Shown here piece after piece: positions 1 through 7,847 of a stretch of DNA of 64,000 bases. Under the pieces are notes generated by a model, which saw only the letters and a list, made by a program, of their open reading frames with translations, had not been told where the DNA came from and ran no database searches. Positions within the stretch are counted from its first letter, which is position 1. Every line of letters starts with the position of its first letter. Position numbers and translations under genes: made by a program. The DNA comes from Candidatus Rokuibacteriota bacterium (GTDB lineage: Bacteria > Methylomirabilota > Methylomirabilia > Rokubacteriales > CSP1-6), in contig QHSX01000043.1 in NCBI GenBank assembly GCA_003221695.1, forward strand, positions 1-64,000, in the 5' to 3' direction.

Positions 1-414
1 CACGAGAAACGCGATGAAGGCGAGCGTGGTGACGAAGAACCAGAAGCCGACGGCGCGTCGCGACGCCTCGAGCACTGCGAGGACCATGATGGTCCCCATG
101 ATCACGTGAAACGGCGTGACAGGATGCACGCCCTCCCAGCGCTCGGTGAGGGCGTGGACGTTCAGGAGGACATAGACGCACGGCACGATCGAGAGCGCCA
201 CCCCGGCCCAGTCCCATCGGGTGACGCGGTCGGTCGGCGAGCGCCCGGTGGCCGGGAAGAGGAGGAAGGCGAGCGGAAGGAGGAACAGGAGGTGGGTGGC
301 CCGCATCTCGCGCGGCTCCCACACGCCGGCGTACGCGGTCCAGATGTGGAACAGGGCGGCGGCGGCGGCCCAACCGCCGACCGCCCAGCCTACGGGTCCG
401 GCGAGTCTCCTCAG
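1..414 (-). CDS. TRAP transporter fused permease, N-terminal part (runs off the window)
   Basis: The reverse strand reads open from the end of the TAXI gene to base 1 (138 codons) and shows hydrophobic segments typical of the small-subunit half of fused 4TM/12TM TRAP permeases (for example FHIWTAYAGVW, HLLFLLPLAFLLF, WAGVALSIVPCVYVLL, FWFVTTLAFIAFLV). TRAP permeases use an ion gradient to import a ligand handed over by a periplasmic binding protein; the TAXI gene immediately upstream is the obvious partner. The frame has no ATG or GTG at the junction. A CTG at 414-412 would overlap the TAXI stop by four bases; the first ordinary starts are GTG at 324 and ATG at 306, which would cost the first helix. 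The family is clear from hydrophobicity and context; the start and the substrate are not. Confidence 0.8.
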   Translation of the reverse strand, partial: MRRLAGPVGWAVGGWAAAAALFHIWTAYAGVWEPREMRATHLLFLLPLAFLLFPATGRSPTDRVTRWDWAGVALSIVPCVYVLLNVHALTERWEGVHPVTPFHVIMGTIMVLAVLEASRRAVGFWFFVTTLAFIAFLV

Positions 415-1388
415 TTGAGGAGCCCCGCTTCCTTGTACGCCTTGGCCGCGCCCGGATGCAGCGGCACGTTGGCGAGCCGCACGGCGTCCTTCGGGTCGAA
501 GTCCTTGAACGCCGGGTGGACTTTACGGACGGCGCCGACGTTCTTGAGCAGGATCTTGGTGAACTCATAGACGGCCGGCTCGGACACCTTGGCGTTCGCG
601 ACGATGGCGTTGGCCATCGCGATCGTCGGAATGTCCACATCGTTGTTGACCACGTCCTTGTAGGAGCCCCTGGGGATCACGCCGCGGGACAAGCCGTGCG
701 CTTCCATAAACTTGATGAGGTCGTCGTCCATCGGCAGGATCCGCATCTTACGCCCGAGCGAGGCCTCCTGGATCGCCGCGCCCGGCACCGCGAGGTTGGC
801 GAAGAGGATGTCCATGTTCCGGTCACGGTACTGGGTGGTGAGGTCGGTGTAGGAGACCAGGATCACCTTGCCGCCGCGGCTGCGCACGTCGTTGTAGGTC
901 GTCTTGTAGAACTCGAACACCTTCCGCATCACCCACTCGTCCGACCCGCCCGGCGGCGTGGTGCCGATCGTGGTCCGCCCCTTCTTCTCGAAGATCTCGC
1001 GGATCGACTTGTCGGGGTAGTCCGCCGGCACGCACCACTGGATGTGCACGAAGCCGAGCCCGTTCATGACCAGGCGCATGTCCGAGTGCTTGTCCGTATA
1101 CGGGTCCTGGCCGTTATACGAGGCGGCGATGAAGGGCGGGAGCCCCCAGGCGATCTCCGTCTCGCCCGCCTGGAGCTTACTCATGTTCTGGATGCCGGCC
1201 CCCGGCACGACCTTGATGTTGAAGCTCGCGTCCTGGCTTCGGACGAGCTCGACGAACCCGCCCGCCTGCGCGTACCACCCGCCGCCGATCTGGCCGGCCG
1301 TCCAGGTGAGATTCTTCTGCTGCGCCCACGCGGCCGTCCCGCCGAGCCCCAGGGCGAGCGCCAGGACGATCGCAGAGAGTCGTCTCAT
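411..1388 (-). CDS. TAXI-family TRAP transporter solute-binding subunit
   Basis: Periplasmic receptor of a TRAP importer, 325 aa. Residues 1-22 form a clear Sec signal peptide (MRRLSAIVLALALGLGG, ending AWA before QQ). The mature part carries TAXI-family signatures: WTAGQIGGGWYAQAGG near the N-terminus, a GAGIQNMSKLQAGETEIAWG block, TTPPGGSDEWVMRKVFEFY, and a C-terminal HPGAAKAYKEAG. I chose ATG 1388 because it begins the signal peptide; an in-frame extension upstream to 1520 would overlap the neighbouring oxidoreductase. The permease follows directly with an overlapping end. The upstream FAD oxidoreductase (16-base gap, same strand) suggests that the ligand is an amino acid or amine-like compound, but that is inference. 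Confidence 0.93.
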   Translation of the reverse strand: MRRLSAIVLALALGLGGTAAWAQQKNLTWTAGQIGGGWYAQAGGFVELVRSQDASFNIKVVPGAGIQNMSKLQAGETEIAWGLPPFIAASYNGQDPYTDKHSDMRLVMNGLGFVHIQWCVPADYPDKSIREIFEKKGRTTIGTTPPGGSDEWVMRKVFEFYKTTYNDVRSRGGKVILVSYTDLTTQYRDRNMDILFANLAVPGAAIQEASLGRKMRILPMDDDLIKFMEAHGLSRGVIPRGSYKDVVNNDVDIPTIAMANAIVANAKVSEPAVYEFTKILLKNVGAVRKVHPAFKDFDPKDAVRLANVPLHPGAAKAYKEAGLLN

Positions 1389-1404
1389 GATTGTCCTCCG
1401 TCGG

Positions 1405-2568
1405 TCATCGGGTTCGTGTCCTTCCGGTCGCGGCCCCGCACCGTCCTGCGCCGAAGCGGCCGGGATCGAAGAGGGAGAGGTCGAGGGAGGGCGTGCCGTC
1501 GACGAGCCACTCGGCGACATACCGGCCGGTGGCGGGCGAGTGCTGGAAGCCGTGGCCGCCGAAGCCGACGGCGAGGAAGAAGCCCTCGACGCCCGGCGCC
1601 CAGCCGATGATGGCGTGGTCGTCGGGCGTGAGCGGGCGGAGTCCCGCCCAGCCGCCGGCGATCCGCGCGTCCGCGATGATCGGCAAGCGGTGGATCGCCT
1701 TCCGCACCAACTCTTCTACTTTCCCCCAATCCATCGGGACGTCGAAGTCCTCGCCAATATCCTCGACGTCACCCGGGCTCAGGAGGACCTGCTCCATGTC
1801 TTTCCTGAAGTAGAAGCCACTCGTCACGTCGCTCGTGAGCGGCACCGGGCCCGGGATCTCGGGGAAGGGCTCCGTGAAGAAGATGTGGCGGCGCCGGGGG
1901 TGCACCGGCAGGTCGAGACCCGCGAGCCTGCCGACGCGCGCCGCCGCGGGGCCGGCCGCGTTGACGACGATGGGCGCCGCGATCGCGCCCTGGGACGTCC
2001 TCACGCCCGTCACGCGTCGGTTCGACATCGCGAGCGCCGTCACCGCCATCCCCTCCGCGATCGTCACGCCGAGCTCGCGCGCGCGGCGCGCGAAGCCGGT
2101 CGTCACCTCGGCGGGGCCGGCCATGCCGTCCTGGGGCCCCCAGACCGCCGCGATCAGGTCGTCGACGCGGAGGGCGGGGACGAGCTTCTGCGCGTCGGCG
2201 GGGGAGATGACGCGCACGTCAGCGCCGAGCTTCCGCTGGAGCGCAATCCGGGGCTCGAACCCACGAAGCTGCTGCTCCTCGGCGAGGAGATAGAGATAAC
2301 CGATCTTCGTGTAGCCCGGATCGACGCCGAACTCGTCCGCGAAGCGCGCGAAGACGTCGATGCTCTCGAGGGAGAAGCGGATTTCGGTCTCGGCCGGGAA
2401 CTGAACGCGGATGCCGCCCGCCGCCTTGCTGGTCGTGCCCGAGCCGACGGTTTCGCGCTCGAGGAGGACGACGTCGCGGAGCCCGCGGCGGGCCAGATGG
2501 TAGGCGATCGAGCAGCCCACCACGCCGCCGCCGATGATCACCGTGCTGGCCGTCTTCGGCAGGGTCAT
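1405..2568 (-). CDS. FAD-dependent oxidoreductase, DAO (glycine/sarcosine oxidase-like) family
   Basis: 387 aa. The N-terminus is a classic FAD-binding Rossmann strand: STVIIGGGVVGCSIAYHLAR (GxGxxG around residues 13-18), followed by the acidic residue of VVLLERE and then GSGTTSKAAGGIR. The C-terminus has GGWAGLRPLTPDDHAIIGW and GFGGHGFQHSP, the second dinucleotide-contact region of DAO enzymes such as sarcosine oxidase beta subunit and glycine oxidase. Such enzymes oxidise N-methyl or free amino acids with O2 or a carrier. ATG 2568 is chosen because it sits just before the Rossmann strand; the open frame extends upstream without homologous sequence. It lies in the same direction as the TAXI/TRAP genes and likely acts on the imported compound. 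The exact substrate cannot be read. Confidence 0.88.
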   Translation of the reverse strand: MTLPKTASTVIIGGGVVGCSIAYHLARRGLRDVVLLERETVGSGTTSKAAGGIRVQFPAETEIRFSLESIDVFARFADEFGVDPGYTKIGYLYLLAEEQQLRGFEPRIALQRKLGADVRVISPADAQKLVPALRVDDLIAAVWGPQDGMAGPAEVTTGFARRARELGVTIAEGMAVTALAMSNRRVTGVRTSQGAIAAPIVVNAAGPAAARVGRLAGLDLPVHPRRRHIFFTEPFPEIPGPVPLTSDVTSGFYFRKDMEQVLLSPGDVEDIGEDFDVPMDWGKVEELVRKAIHRLPIIADARIAGGWAGLRPLTPDDHAIIGWAPGVEGFFLAVGFGGHGFQHSPATGRYVAEWLVDGTPSLDLSLFDPGRFGAGRCGAATGRTRTR

Positions 2569-2767
2569 GAGGCCGGGATATGATGAAGGGCCAACGGCCG
2601 CGACGCAAGCCCACCTGTCATCAGGGATTCTGCTCGTCTTCATGACCAGGATCTTGCTCGGATCATCTCCGGTATCCACCCCATTTTCCCGCAAGGGTTT
2701 CGGGCGATCCTCCGGCAGGGGGAATCACCGAGCCGCAGTAGGGAATATCTAGGCAAGGGAGGTCAGT

Positions 2768-3376
2768 ATGCGTCCTACAGGTTCTTACGGTTCAGGTGTA
2801 CTTGCACTCGCCGCAATGCTGTCGGCGCTCCTGGCATGGCCGATAGCTAGCGACGCTCAGACGGTCACCGGGCGGGCGAGAGCGGTGCAGGCGACCGTTC
2901 TCGGCCTACTCGGAGGGACGACGACCGTGCTCGCCGACACGGGGGCGCTGGGAGGGAGCAGTGACGCGCTGCAGGCCTCCGCGCTCGCGGGTAGCGTTCC
3001 CGCGCTGCTCACCGGGGAAACCCTTCACGCGACCACGATCGGTTGGCCCGATCAGGTGGTCTCCCGAGCGTCGCTCGCGGCTCTGGCCTTGACCGTGGCC
3101 GGGACGAGGATCGGCGCCGATTTGGTCGTGGCACGGGCTCGGGCGGTCCTTGGCGCGGCGGGCTCTGGCGTCTCGAACATCGAAAATCTCGCGATCAACG
3201 GCGTGCCCATCCCCGTCAGTGGGGGTCCGAACCAGACGGTCCCCATTCCCGGAGGCCTGGTGGTGATCAACGAGCAGCGAACGTCACCGACCAGCACCGT
3301 CGTGAATGCTCTCCATGTCATCGTCTACGGCGTCGCGGATGTGGTCATCGGGTCGGCGACCGCCGGAATCTACTAA
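2768..3376 (+). CDS. Exported protein resembling the choice-of-anchor P family
   Basis: 202 aa. A signal peptide spans about residues 1-30 (VLALAAMLSALLAWP, cleavage near SDA before Q31). The rest is rich in Ala, Gly, Val and Thr, with alternating hydrophobic residues expected of a beta-sandwich surface protein. The C-terminal block (VVINEQRTSP, then NALHVIVYGVADVVIGSATAG) strongly resembles the end of choice-of-anchor P proteins as I recall them. A good ribosome-binding site (gggagg, 2759-2764) precedes ATG 2768. The next gene encodes a protein resembling the post-COAP-1 domain, which is usually found with this family and supports the call. There is no catalytic motif and the function is unknown; a secreted or cell-surface structural role is likely. 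Confidence 0.65.
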   Translation: MRPTGSYGSGVLALAAMLSALLAWPIASDAQTVTGRARAVQATVLGLLGGTTTVLADTGALGGSSDALQASALAGSVPALLTGETLHATTIGWPDQVVSRASLAALALTVAGTRIGADLVVARARAVLGAAGSGVSNIENLAINGVPIPVSGGPNQTVPIPGGLVVINEQRTSPTSTVVNALHVIVYGVADVVIGSATAGIY

Positions 3377-3408
3377 CTCGTTGCCGGATGCGCGCGGGAG
3401 GAAGAGCG

Positions 3409-4290
3409 ATGCGTAGGGTCATCGGTAGACTTGCAGTCGCAGCATTGGTGCTCGCCGCCGCCGGCCCCGCTGGAGCCTGGGATCAGCCGTCGTCGTGTGA
3501 CTACCTGGACGGTGAGGGCTTCATCGTCACCACGGCGAGCGGCATGCACAACCCCGCTAAGGCGGAGTTCTGCGTCACGGCTGGATGCAAGTATGGGTCG
3601 CCCTGGGGCCATCTCGAATACATCGACAAAGGCACACGCCTGAACGTTCACGCGACCAGCATCACGGCATACGTATTTGTCGACCAGGGACCGCCTACCC
3701 GTGAGGGCGACCCGACGGGGACCCGTCAGATCTGTGGTACGGCCAAGACGAACTACTTCGGGTACGTCGATTTTTGGGCGCAGGTTAAAGATACGGGTGA
3801 GCCAGATACCAATGACGAGTTCATCATTCGGCTGCAGAAAGATGGACAACTCGTCTACACGACCGAGGGCGACGCGGACCATACGTTGGGCGGCCCCGGC
3901 ACGCGCCCCGGTGGGGAACTCGAACTCGAGAAGCCGAACCGCTGGAAGCCCACGGGGGCCTTCAGTGACCTCAACCCATCGAATTGTCCCGCGGCTCCTC
4001 CTTCCTGTCCTCCCGGGGAGATACTCGACGAGTACGGGAGGTGCGTGCCGCAGTGCCCCGACGGTCAGACATTCGACGAGGCGAGCCAGATGTGCGTGTG
4101 CCCTGGGGGGCAGCCACCCGACCCCTCCGGGATGTGCGCTCCGGAGTGCCCTGTCGACCAGCATTTCGACTCCTCGACCGGCACTTGCGTGTGCGATTCA
4201 GGGGGGGATTTCAACCCCGTCACGCAGCAATGCTGCGTTCCGCCGGCGGGGACTTTCGACAGTACGAGCGGGACGTGCATTGGGGACTAG
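3409..4290 (+). CDS. Exported protein with post-COAP-1-like domain and Cys-rich tail
   Basis: 293 aa, starting at ATG 3409 with gggagg a few bases upstream. A signal peptide spans residues 1-23 (ending AGA before W). Residues about 30-180 resemble the post-COAP-1 domain: GEGFIVTTASGM, a Gly-rich WGHLEYID strand, and YFGYVDFWAQVKDTGEP. From about residue 190 to the end there are repeated cysteine motifs of the form CPxGxxxD...C.C (for example CPPGEILDEYGRCVPQC and CPDGQTFDEASQMCVC), an EGF/TIL-like disulfide-rich stalk. Such repeats usually mean extracellular exposure. The gene is 32 bases behind the choice-of-anchor-P-like gene and probably co-transcribed with it. No enzymatic function is visible. 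Confidence 0.65.
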   Translation: MRRVIGRLAVAALVLAAAGPAGAWDQPSSCDYLDGEGFIVTTASGMHNPAKAEFCVTAGCKYGSPWGHLEYIDKGTRLNVHATSITAYVFVDQGPPTREGDPTGTRQICGTAKTNYFGYVDFWAQVKDTGEPDTNDEFIIRLQKDGQLVYTTEGDADHTLGGPGTRPGGELELEKPNRWKPTGAFSDLNPSNCPAAPPSCPPGEILDEYGRCVPQCPDGQTFDEASQMCVCPGGQPPDPSGMCAPECPVDQHFDSSTGTCVCDSGGDFNPVTQQCCVPPAGTFDSTSGTCIGD

Positions 4291-4419
4291 GCAAAGGGGC
4301 TAGTGTGTCCGCGCCGATGACGCCAACGTGCAGAGGCCTGCAGGCGGCGCTACTATCCCGGCGGGAGAGTTGGACCGGGTCGGGGCTGCATCGACGTCCG
4401 AGGCGCGGGGGGTTGGAGG

Positions 4420-5004
4420 ATGGCAGGTCCGCGTATCGCGAGTCCGGGGCGGCGCGCCCACCCCTGGTACCGCTGGGCCGTCATGCTCTACGACCGGGCC
4501 TACCGCGCGGTGCACGGACTGGACCGGCCGCCGGCGCAGGTCGGGCCGGCGCTCTGCGTCGAGGTCCGGCGGAGCCGCCGCGCGCGCCGCCTCCCCGACG
4601 GCACGCGGGTCGCCGGCGGCGACCGGATCGGCGTCCTCCACGTCAACAACGCGCGCATCGCCGCCGTCCACGTGAACGGCCAGCCACCGCTCGCGATTGG
4701 CCTCGAGTTCCGGCGCTGGTTAGTGACCTCGCTCCATGAGCTGGCGCGCCTCGCCGCCGACGGTGGCCCGCTCGCCGACGTGCGCGCCTTCTGCGCGGAC
4801 ACGATCTTTCACCGCGGCCTCGCCCGCCTCGGCTTCCGCGCCGAGCGCGACGGCATCGTCTGGCCTGGCCTCACGGCTGCCTACCAGCACGCGCTCATGG
4901 CCTCGCTCCACCCCATGGGTCCGCTCCGTTTCCGGCGCGCGACGCACACCCGGGCGCGGCGGCTCTGGCTCACCCGTGAGGAGCTGCTTTCGCGTTACAC
5001 TTGA
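4420..5004 (+). CDS. YkoP-like domain protein, function unknown
   Basis: 194 aa, cytoplasmic, no signal peptide. The middle (LPDGTRVAGGDRIGVLHVNN, about residues 58-77) matches the YkoP-type pattern of a decorated 'DGt.i..GD.I..LH.NN' strand-turn found as a stand-alone protein or next to polysaccharide deacetylase domains. The rest is Arg/Leu-rich and predicted helical. It is the first gene of a run of six closely spaced genes: HyuB starts six bases after its stop. The family assignment rests on one motif. The biochemical role is unknown, and its association with a hydantoinase-type operon is unexplained. Confidence 0.55.
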   Translation: MAGPRIASPGRRAHPWYRWAVMLYDRAYRAVHGLDRPPAQVGPALCVEVRRSRRARRLPDGTRVAGGDRIGVLHVNNARIAAVHVNGQPPLAIGLEFRRWLVTSLHELARLAADGGPLADVRAFCADTIFHRGLARLGFRAERDGIVWPGLTAAYQHALMASLHPMGPLRFRRATHTRARRLWLTREELLSRYT

Positions 5005-5010
5005 CGGGCC

Positions 5011-6657
5011 ATGCTCGACCCCGTCACGGTATCTGTCCTCACCCATCGCTTCGAGGCGATCGTGCAGGAGATGGGCGAGGCGATGCTGCGCACGGCGTAC
5101 TCGCAGATCCTCAACTCGAGCCGCGACTTCTCGACGGCCATCTGCGACGCGGGGGCACGGCTTTGCGCCCAGGCCGAGCACGTGCCGATCCACGTGGGGG
5201 CGATCCCGTGGGCGGTGGAGTCGGTGCGCGACGCCTTCCAGGGGCGCGTGCGCCCGGGCGACGTCTACCTTCTGAACGACCCCTACCACGGCAACAACCA
5301 CCTGCCGGACCTCACCGCGTTCGTCCCGGTCTTTGCCGACGGCGAGGTGGTGTTCTGGTCCGTCAATCGTGCCCACCAGTCGGACATCGGCGGCTCCACC
5401 CATGGCGCCTACAACCCGGCGGCGACGGAGATCTGGCAGGAGGGGTTGCGCGTCACGCCCCTCAAGCTCTACGACGCGGGCGAGCTGCGTGACGACGTCC
5501 TCAAGATGATCGCGACCAACGTGCGCCATCCGCACGACTTCATGGGCGACCTGCGCGCGATGATCGGGTCGGCCCGGGTCGGCGAGCGACGGCTCCTGGC
5601 CCTCGCCGACGAGTACGGGCCGAAGACCGTCGTGGGCGCGGTGGACGAGATCCTCGATGGCGCCGAGACGCAGGCGCGGGCGTGCGTCAGGACCTGGAAG
5701 GATGGCGTCTATCGAGGCGAGTCGATCCTGGACGACGATGGCCACGGCACGACCGACATCTGGATCCGCGCGACGGTCACGAAGAAGGGCGACGCGCTCA
5801 CCGTGGACCTCTCGGACTCGCATCGGCAGGTAGACGGCTTCATCAACTCGTCCTTTCCCAACACAATGTCGGCCGTGCACATGGCGTTCGCCTATCTCAT
5901 CGATCCGCGGACGCCGAAGAACTCGGGGACCTTCCGCCCCGTGAAGGTGGTGGCCCGGCAGGGCACGATCGTCTGGCCCTATCCGCCGGCGCCCGTGACC
6001 CTCGCGACCAACCACTGCGCCCAGGACATCGCCGAGGCGATCATCAGAGCGCTCGCGCCCGCGTGCCCGGCGCGCGCCATCGCGGGCTGGGGCAGGCGGT
6101 TCCGCGTCGCGATCAAGGGCGTGAACCCACGCACGGGACGCCCGTTCATCTGGCACATGTTCCACGCGCGCCCCGGCGGCGGCGCGACCGCCGTCGGCGA
6201 CGGCTGGGAGACCGCGGGCGAAGGGCAGGCGGCGGGCGGGATCAAGTTCGGGAGCGTGGAAGTCGCGGAGGCGCGGTTCCCGCTCACGTTCGAGCACCAC
6301 GAGTTCCGCGCCGACTCCGGCGGGGACGGCATGCACCGCGGCGGCGTGGGCGCGGTGCTCAGACTTCGGGTGGACGTCGCGGAGCCCGCGGTCGCGAACA
6401 CGGCGGGCGACGGCGTGCGTCACGCGCCCTACGGCCTCCTCGGCGGCGCCCAGGGGCTCCCGCATCGCTACCGACTCCTCTCGCGCGGCCGTCCGCTCCG
6501 CGTCCTCAAGACCAAAGAGGTCGGGATCCGCGTGAGGCCCGGCGACGTGTTCCTGGTGGAGTCGTCGGGCGGCGGCGGGTACGGGCCGCCGTCGAAACGG
6601 TCGCGCGCGGCGCGCGCTGCGGACCGCGAGAACGGCTTCGTCACGCGACGCGGATGA
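5011..6657 (+). CDS. hyuB: Hydantoinase B / oxoprolinase family protein
   Basis: 548 aa, the usual length for HyuB. HyuA/HyuB enzymes hydrolyse cyclic amides (hydantoins, 5-oxoproline) or carboxylate ketones in an ATP-dependent way. Family blocks: N-terminal DPVTVSVLTHRFEAIVQEMG, SSRDFSTAICDAGARLCAQA, the metal-site region NDPYHGNNHLPD, VNRAHQSDIGG, then VDLSDSHRQVDGFINSSF and the C-terminal GGGYGPPSKR loop. ATG 5011 begins the conserved N-terminus. The partner HyuA lies at 7848, separated by two small genes. Gaps of 5-13 bases between neighbours indicate one transcript. Family membership is firm; whether the substrate is a hydantoin, oxoproline or another compound cannot be told. Confidence 0.9.
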   Translation: MLDPVTVSVLTHRFEAIVQEMGEAMLRTAYSQILNSSRDFSTAICDAGARLCAQAEHVPIHVGAIPWAVESVRDAFQGRVRPGDVYLLNDPYHGNNHLPDLTAFVPVFADGEVVFWSVNRAHQSDIGGSTHGAYNPAATEIWQEGLRVTPLKLYDAGELRDDVLKMIATNVRHPHDFMGDLRAMIGSARVGERRLLALADEYGPKTVVGAVDEILDGAETQARACVRTWKDGVYRGESILDDDGHGTTDIWIRATVTKKGDALTVDLSDSHRQVDGFINSSFPNTMSAVHMAFAYLIDPRTPKNSGTFRPVKVVARQGTIVWPYPPAPVTLATNHCAQDIAEAIIRALAPACPARAIAGWGRRFRVAIKGVNPRTGRPFIWHMFHARPGGGATAVGDGWETAGEGQAAGGIKFGSVEVAEARFPLTFEHHEFRADSGGDGMHRGGVGAVLRLRVDVAEPAVANTAGDGVRHAPYGLLGGAQGLPHRYRLLSRGRPLRVLKTKEVGIRVRPGDVFLVESSGGGGYGPPSKRSRAARAADRENGFVTRRG

Positions 6658-6670
6658 GACTGGAGGGCGC

Positions 6671-7294
6671 ATGTTCAGGCACATGGTGACGACGGAGAGC
6701 GAGCTGCGGGAGCTGCTGGGCTCGCCGAGCCAGCGGGCGATCAAGAAGGATGTCGCCGTCCTGGACGAGCACTGCCGCGCCTTCATCGCGCGGTCGCCGT
6801 TCCTTCTGCTGGCGACGGCGAGCGCCAAGGGGCGGTGCGACGTCTCGCCCAAGGGCGACGCGCCGGGCTTCGTCCGCGTCCTCGACGACCGCCACCTCGT
6901 GATCCCGGACCGCCCGGGCAACAGGCGGCTGGACGGCATGAAGAACCTCCTCCAGAACGCGCACGTCGGGACGATCTTCCTGATCCCGGGCCGCGAAGAA
7001 ACGCTTCGTGTGAACGGGCGCGCCTCGATCGTTCGCGACGCCGAGATCCTCGAGTCGCTGACGGCTCACGACAAGCGTCCCCTGGTCGCCATCGGTGTCG
7101 AGGTCGAGGAGTGCTTCTTCCACTGCCCGAAGGCCTTCCGGCGCTCCGGGCTCTGGGAGCCGGAGCGCTGGCCCGACCGCGCCGCGCTCCCGTCGATGGC
7201 GCGCGTCCTGTTCGACCAGGTCCATCCGGCGGGCAAGACCGTCGAGGAGTACGAGCGCGAGAGCGAGGAAAGCCTCAAGCGGACCCTCTACTGA
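6671..7294 (+). CDS. Pyridoxamine 5'-phosphate oxidase-like FMN-binding protein (MSMEG_1061 type)
   Basis: 207 aa. A split-barrel flavin-binding protein: FIARSPFLLLATASAKGRCDVSPKG... (about residues 38-60) is the first barrel strand with the conserved 'D.SPkG' turn, followed by VIPDRPGNRRLDGMKN and GTIFLIPGREETLRVNGRA, which match the MSMEG_1061 subgroup of PNPOx-like proteins. These bind FMN or F420 and reduce or oxidise small molecules; they do not make pyridoxal phosphate. The start is ATG 6671, with a ggagggcgc ribosome site just upstream. The stop overlaps the next start by one base. Its place inside a hyuB-hyuA operon suggests a redox step in the same pathway. Confidence 0.85.
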   Translation: MFRHMVTTESELRELLGSPSQRAIKKDVAVLDEHCRAFIARSPFLLLATASAKGRCDVSPKGDAPGFVRVLDDRHLVIPDRPGNRRLDGMKNLLQNAHVGTIFLIPGREETLRVNGRASIVRDAEILESLTAHDKRPLVAIGVEVEECFFHCPKAFRRSGLWEPERWPDRAALPSMARVLFDQVHPAGKTVEEYERESEESLKRTLY

Positions 7295-7842
7295 TGGCGC
7301 GCGTGCCGCTGATCTCGCGGAAGGAGGAGTTGGCGCCGGAGCATCAGGCGGCCTTCGACGCGATTGCCGAGAGCCGGGGCCGGGTCGCCGGCCCGTTCGC
7401 CGTCCTGCTCCACAGCCCCGAGGTCGCGAAGCGCGCGGCGCACCTCGGCGCGTACATCCGTTTCGAGTCGGCGCTTGCCGGCGCCGAGCGCGAGCTCGCG
7501 ATCCTCGCGACGGCGCGCGCCATGGACTGCCGCTACGAGTGGGCCGCGCACGTGCCCCTCGCGGGGAAAGCGGGCGTGCGGGCCGAGGCGATCGCCGCCA
7601 TCCGTGCCCGACAGCTTCCCGGCGACCTCACGGCGGCGGAGGCCGAGATCGTCGCGTACGCCACCGGGCTCCTCGGCGTCCATCGCGTCGAAGGCGGACT
7701 CTTCGAGGGGCTGCGGAAGCGCCTCCGCCCCCGTGGCATGGTCGAGCTGACGGCGACCGTGGGCTACTATGCCATGATCGCCTGCACGCTCAACGCCTTC
7801 GACGTTGAGCCCGAACCCGGCGCCGATCTCCTGCCGGTCTGA
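7294..7842 (+). CDS. Carboxymuconolactone decarboxylase (AhpD-like) family protein
   Basis: 182 aa, all-helical. ATG 7294 overlaps the preceding TGA. The core segment (SALAGAERELAILATARA, then CRYEWAAHVPLAGKAGV) is the signature helix pair of carboxymuconolactone-decarboxylase-like proteins, with the E..H arrangement seen in the lyase/hydrolase branch. There is no CxxC, so an AhpD-type disulfide peroxidase partner is unlikely. The C-terminal GMVELTATVGYYAMIACTLN also matches the family. In the operon it probably acts on a ring-opened or lactone-like intermediate next to HyuA/HyuB. The exact reaction is unknown. Confidence 0.85.
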   Translation: MARVPLISRKEELAPEHQAAFDAIAESRGRVAGPFAVLLHSPEVAKRAAHLGAYIRFESALAGAERELAILATARAMDCRYEWAAHVPLAGKAGVRAEAIAAIRARQLPGDLTAAEAEIVAYATGLLGVHRVEGGLFEGLRKRLRPRGMVELTATVGYYAMIACTLNAFDVEPEPGADLLPV

Positions 7843-7847
7843 CTCGC

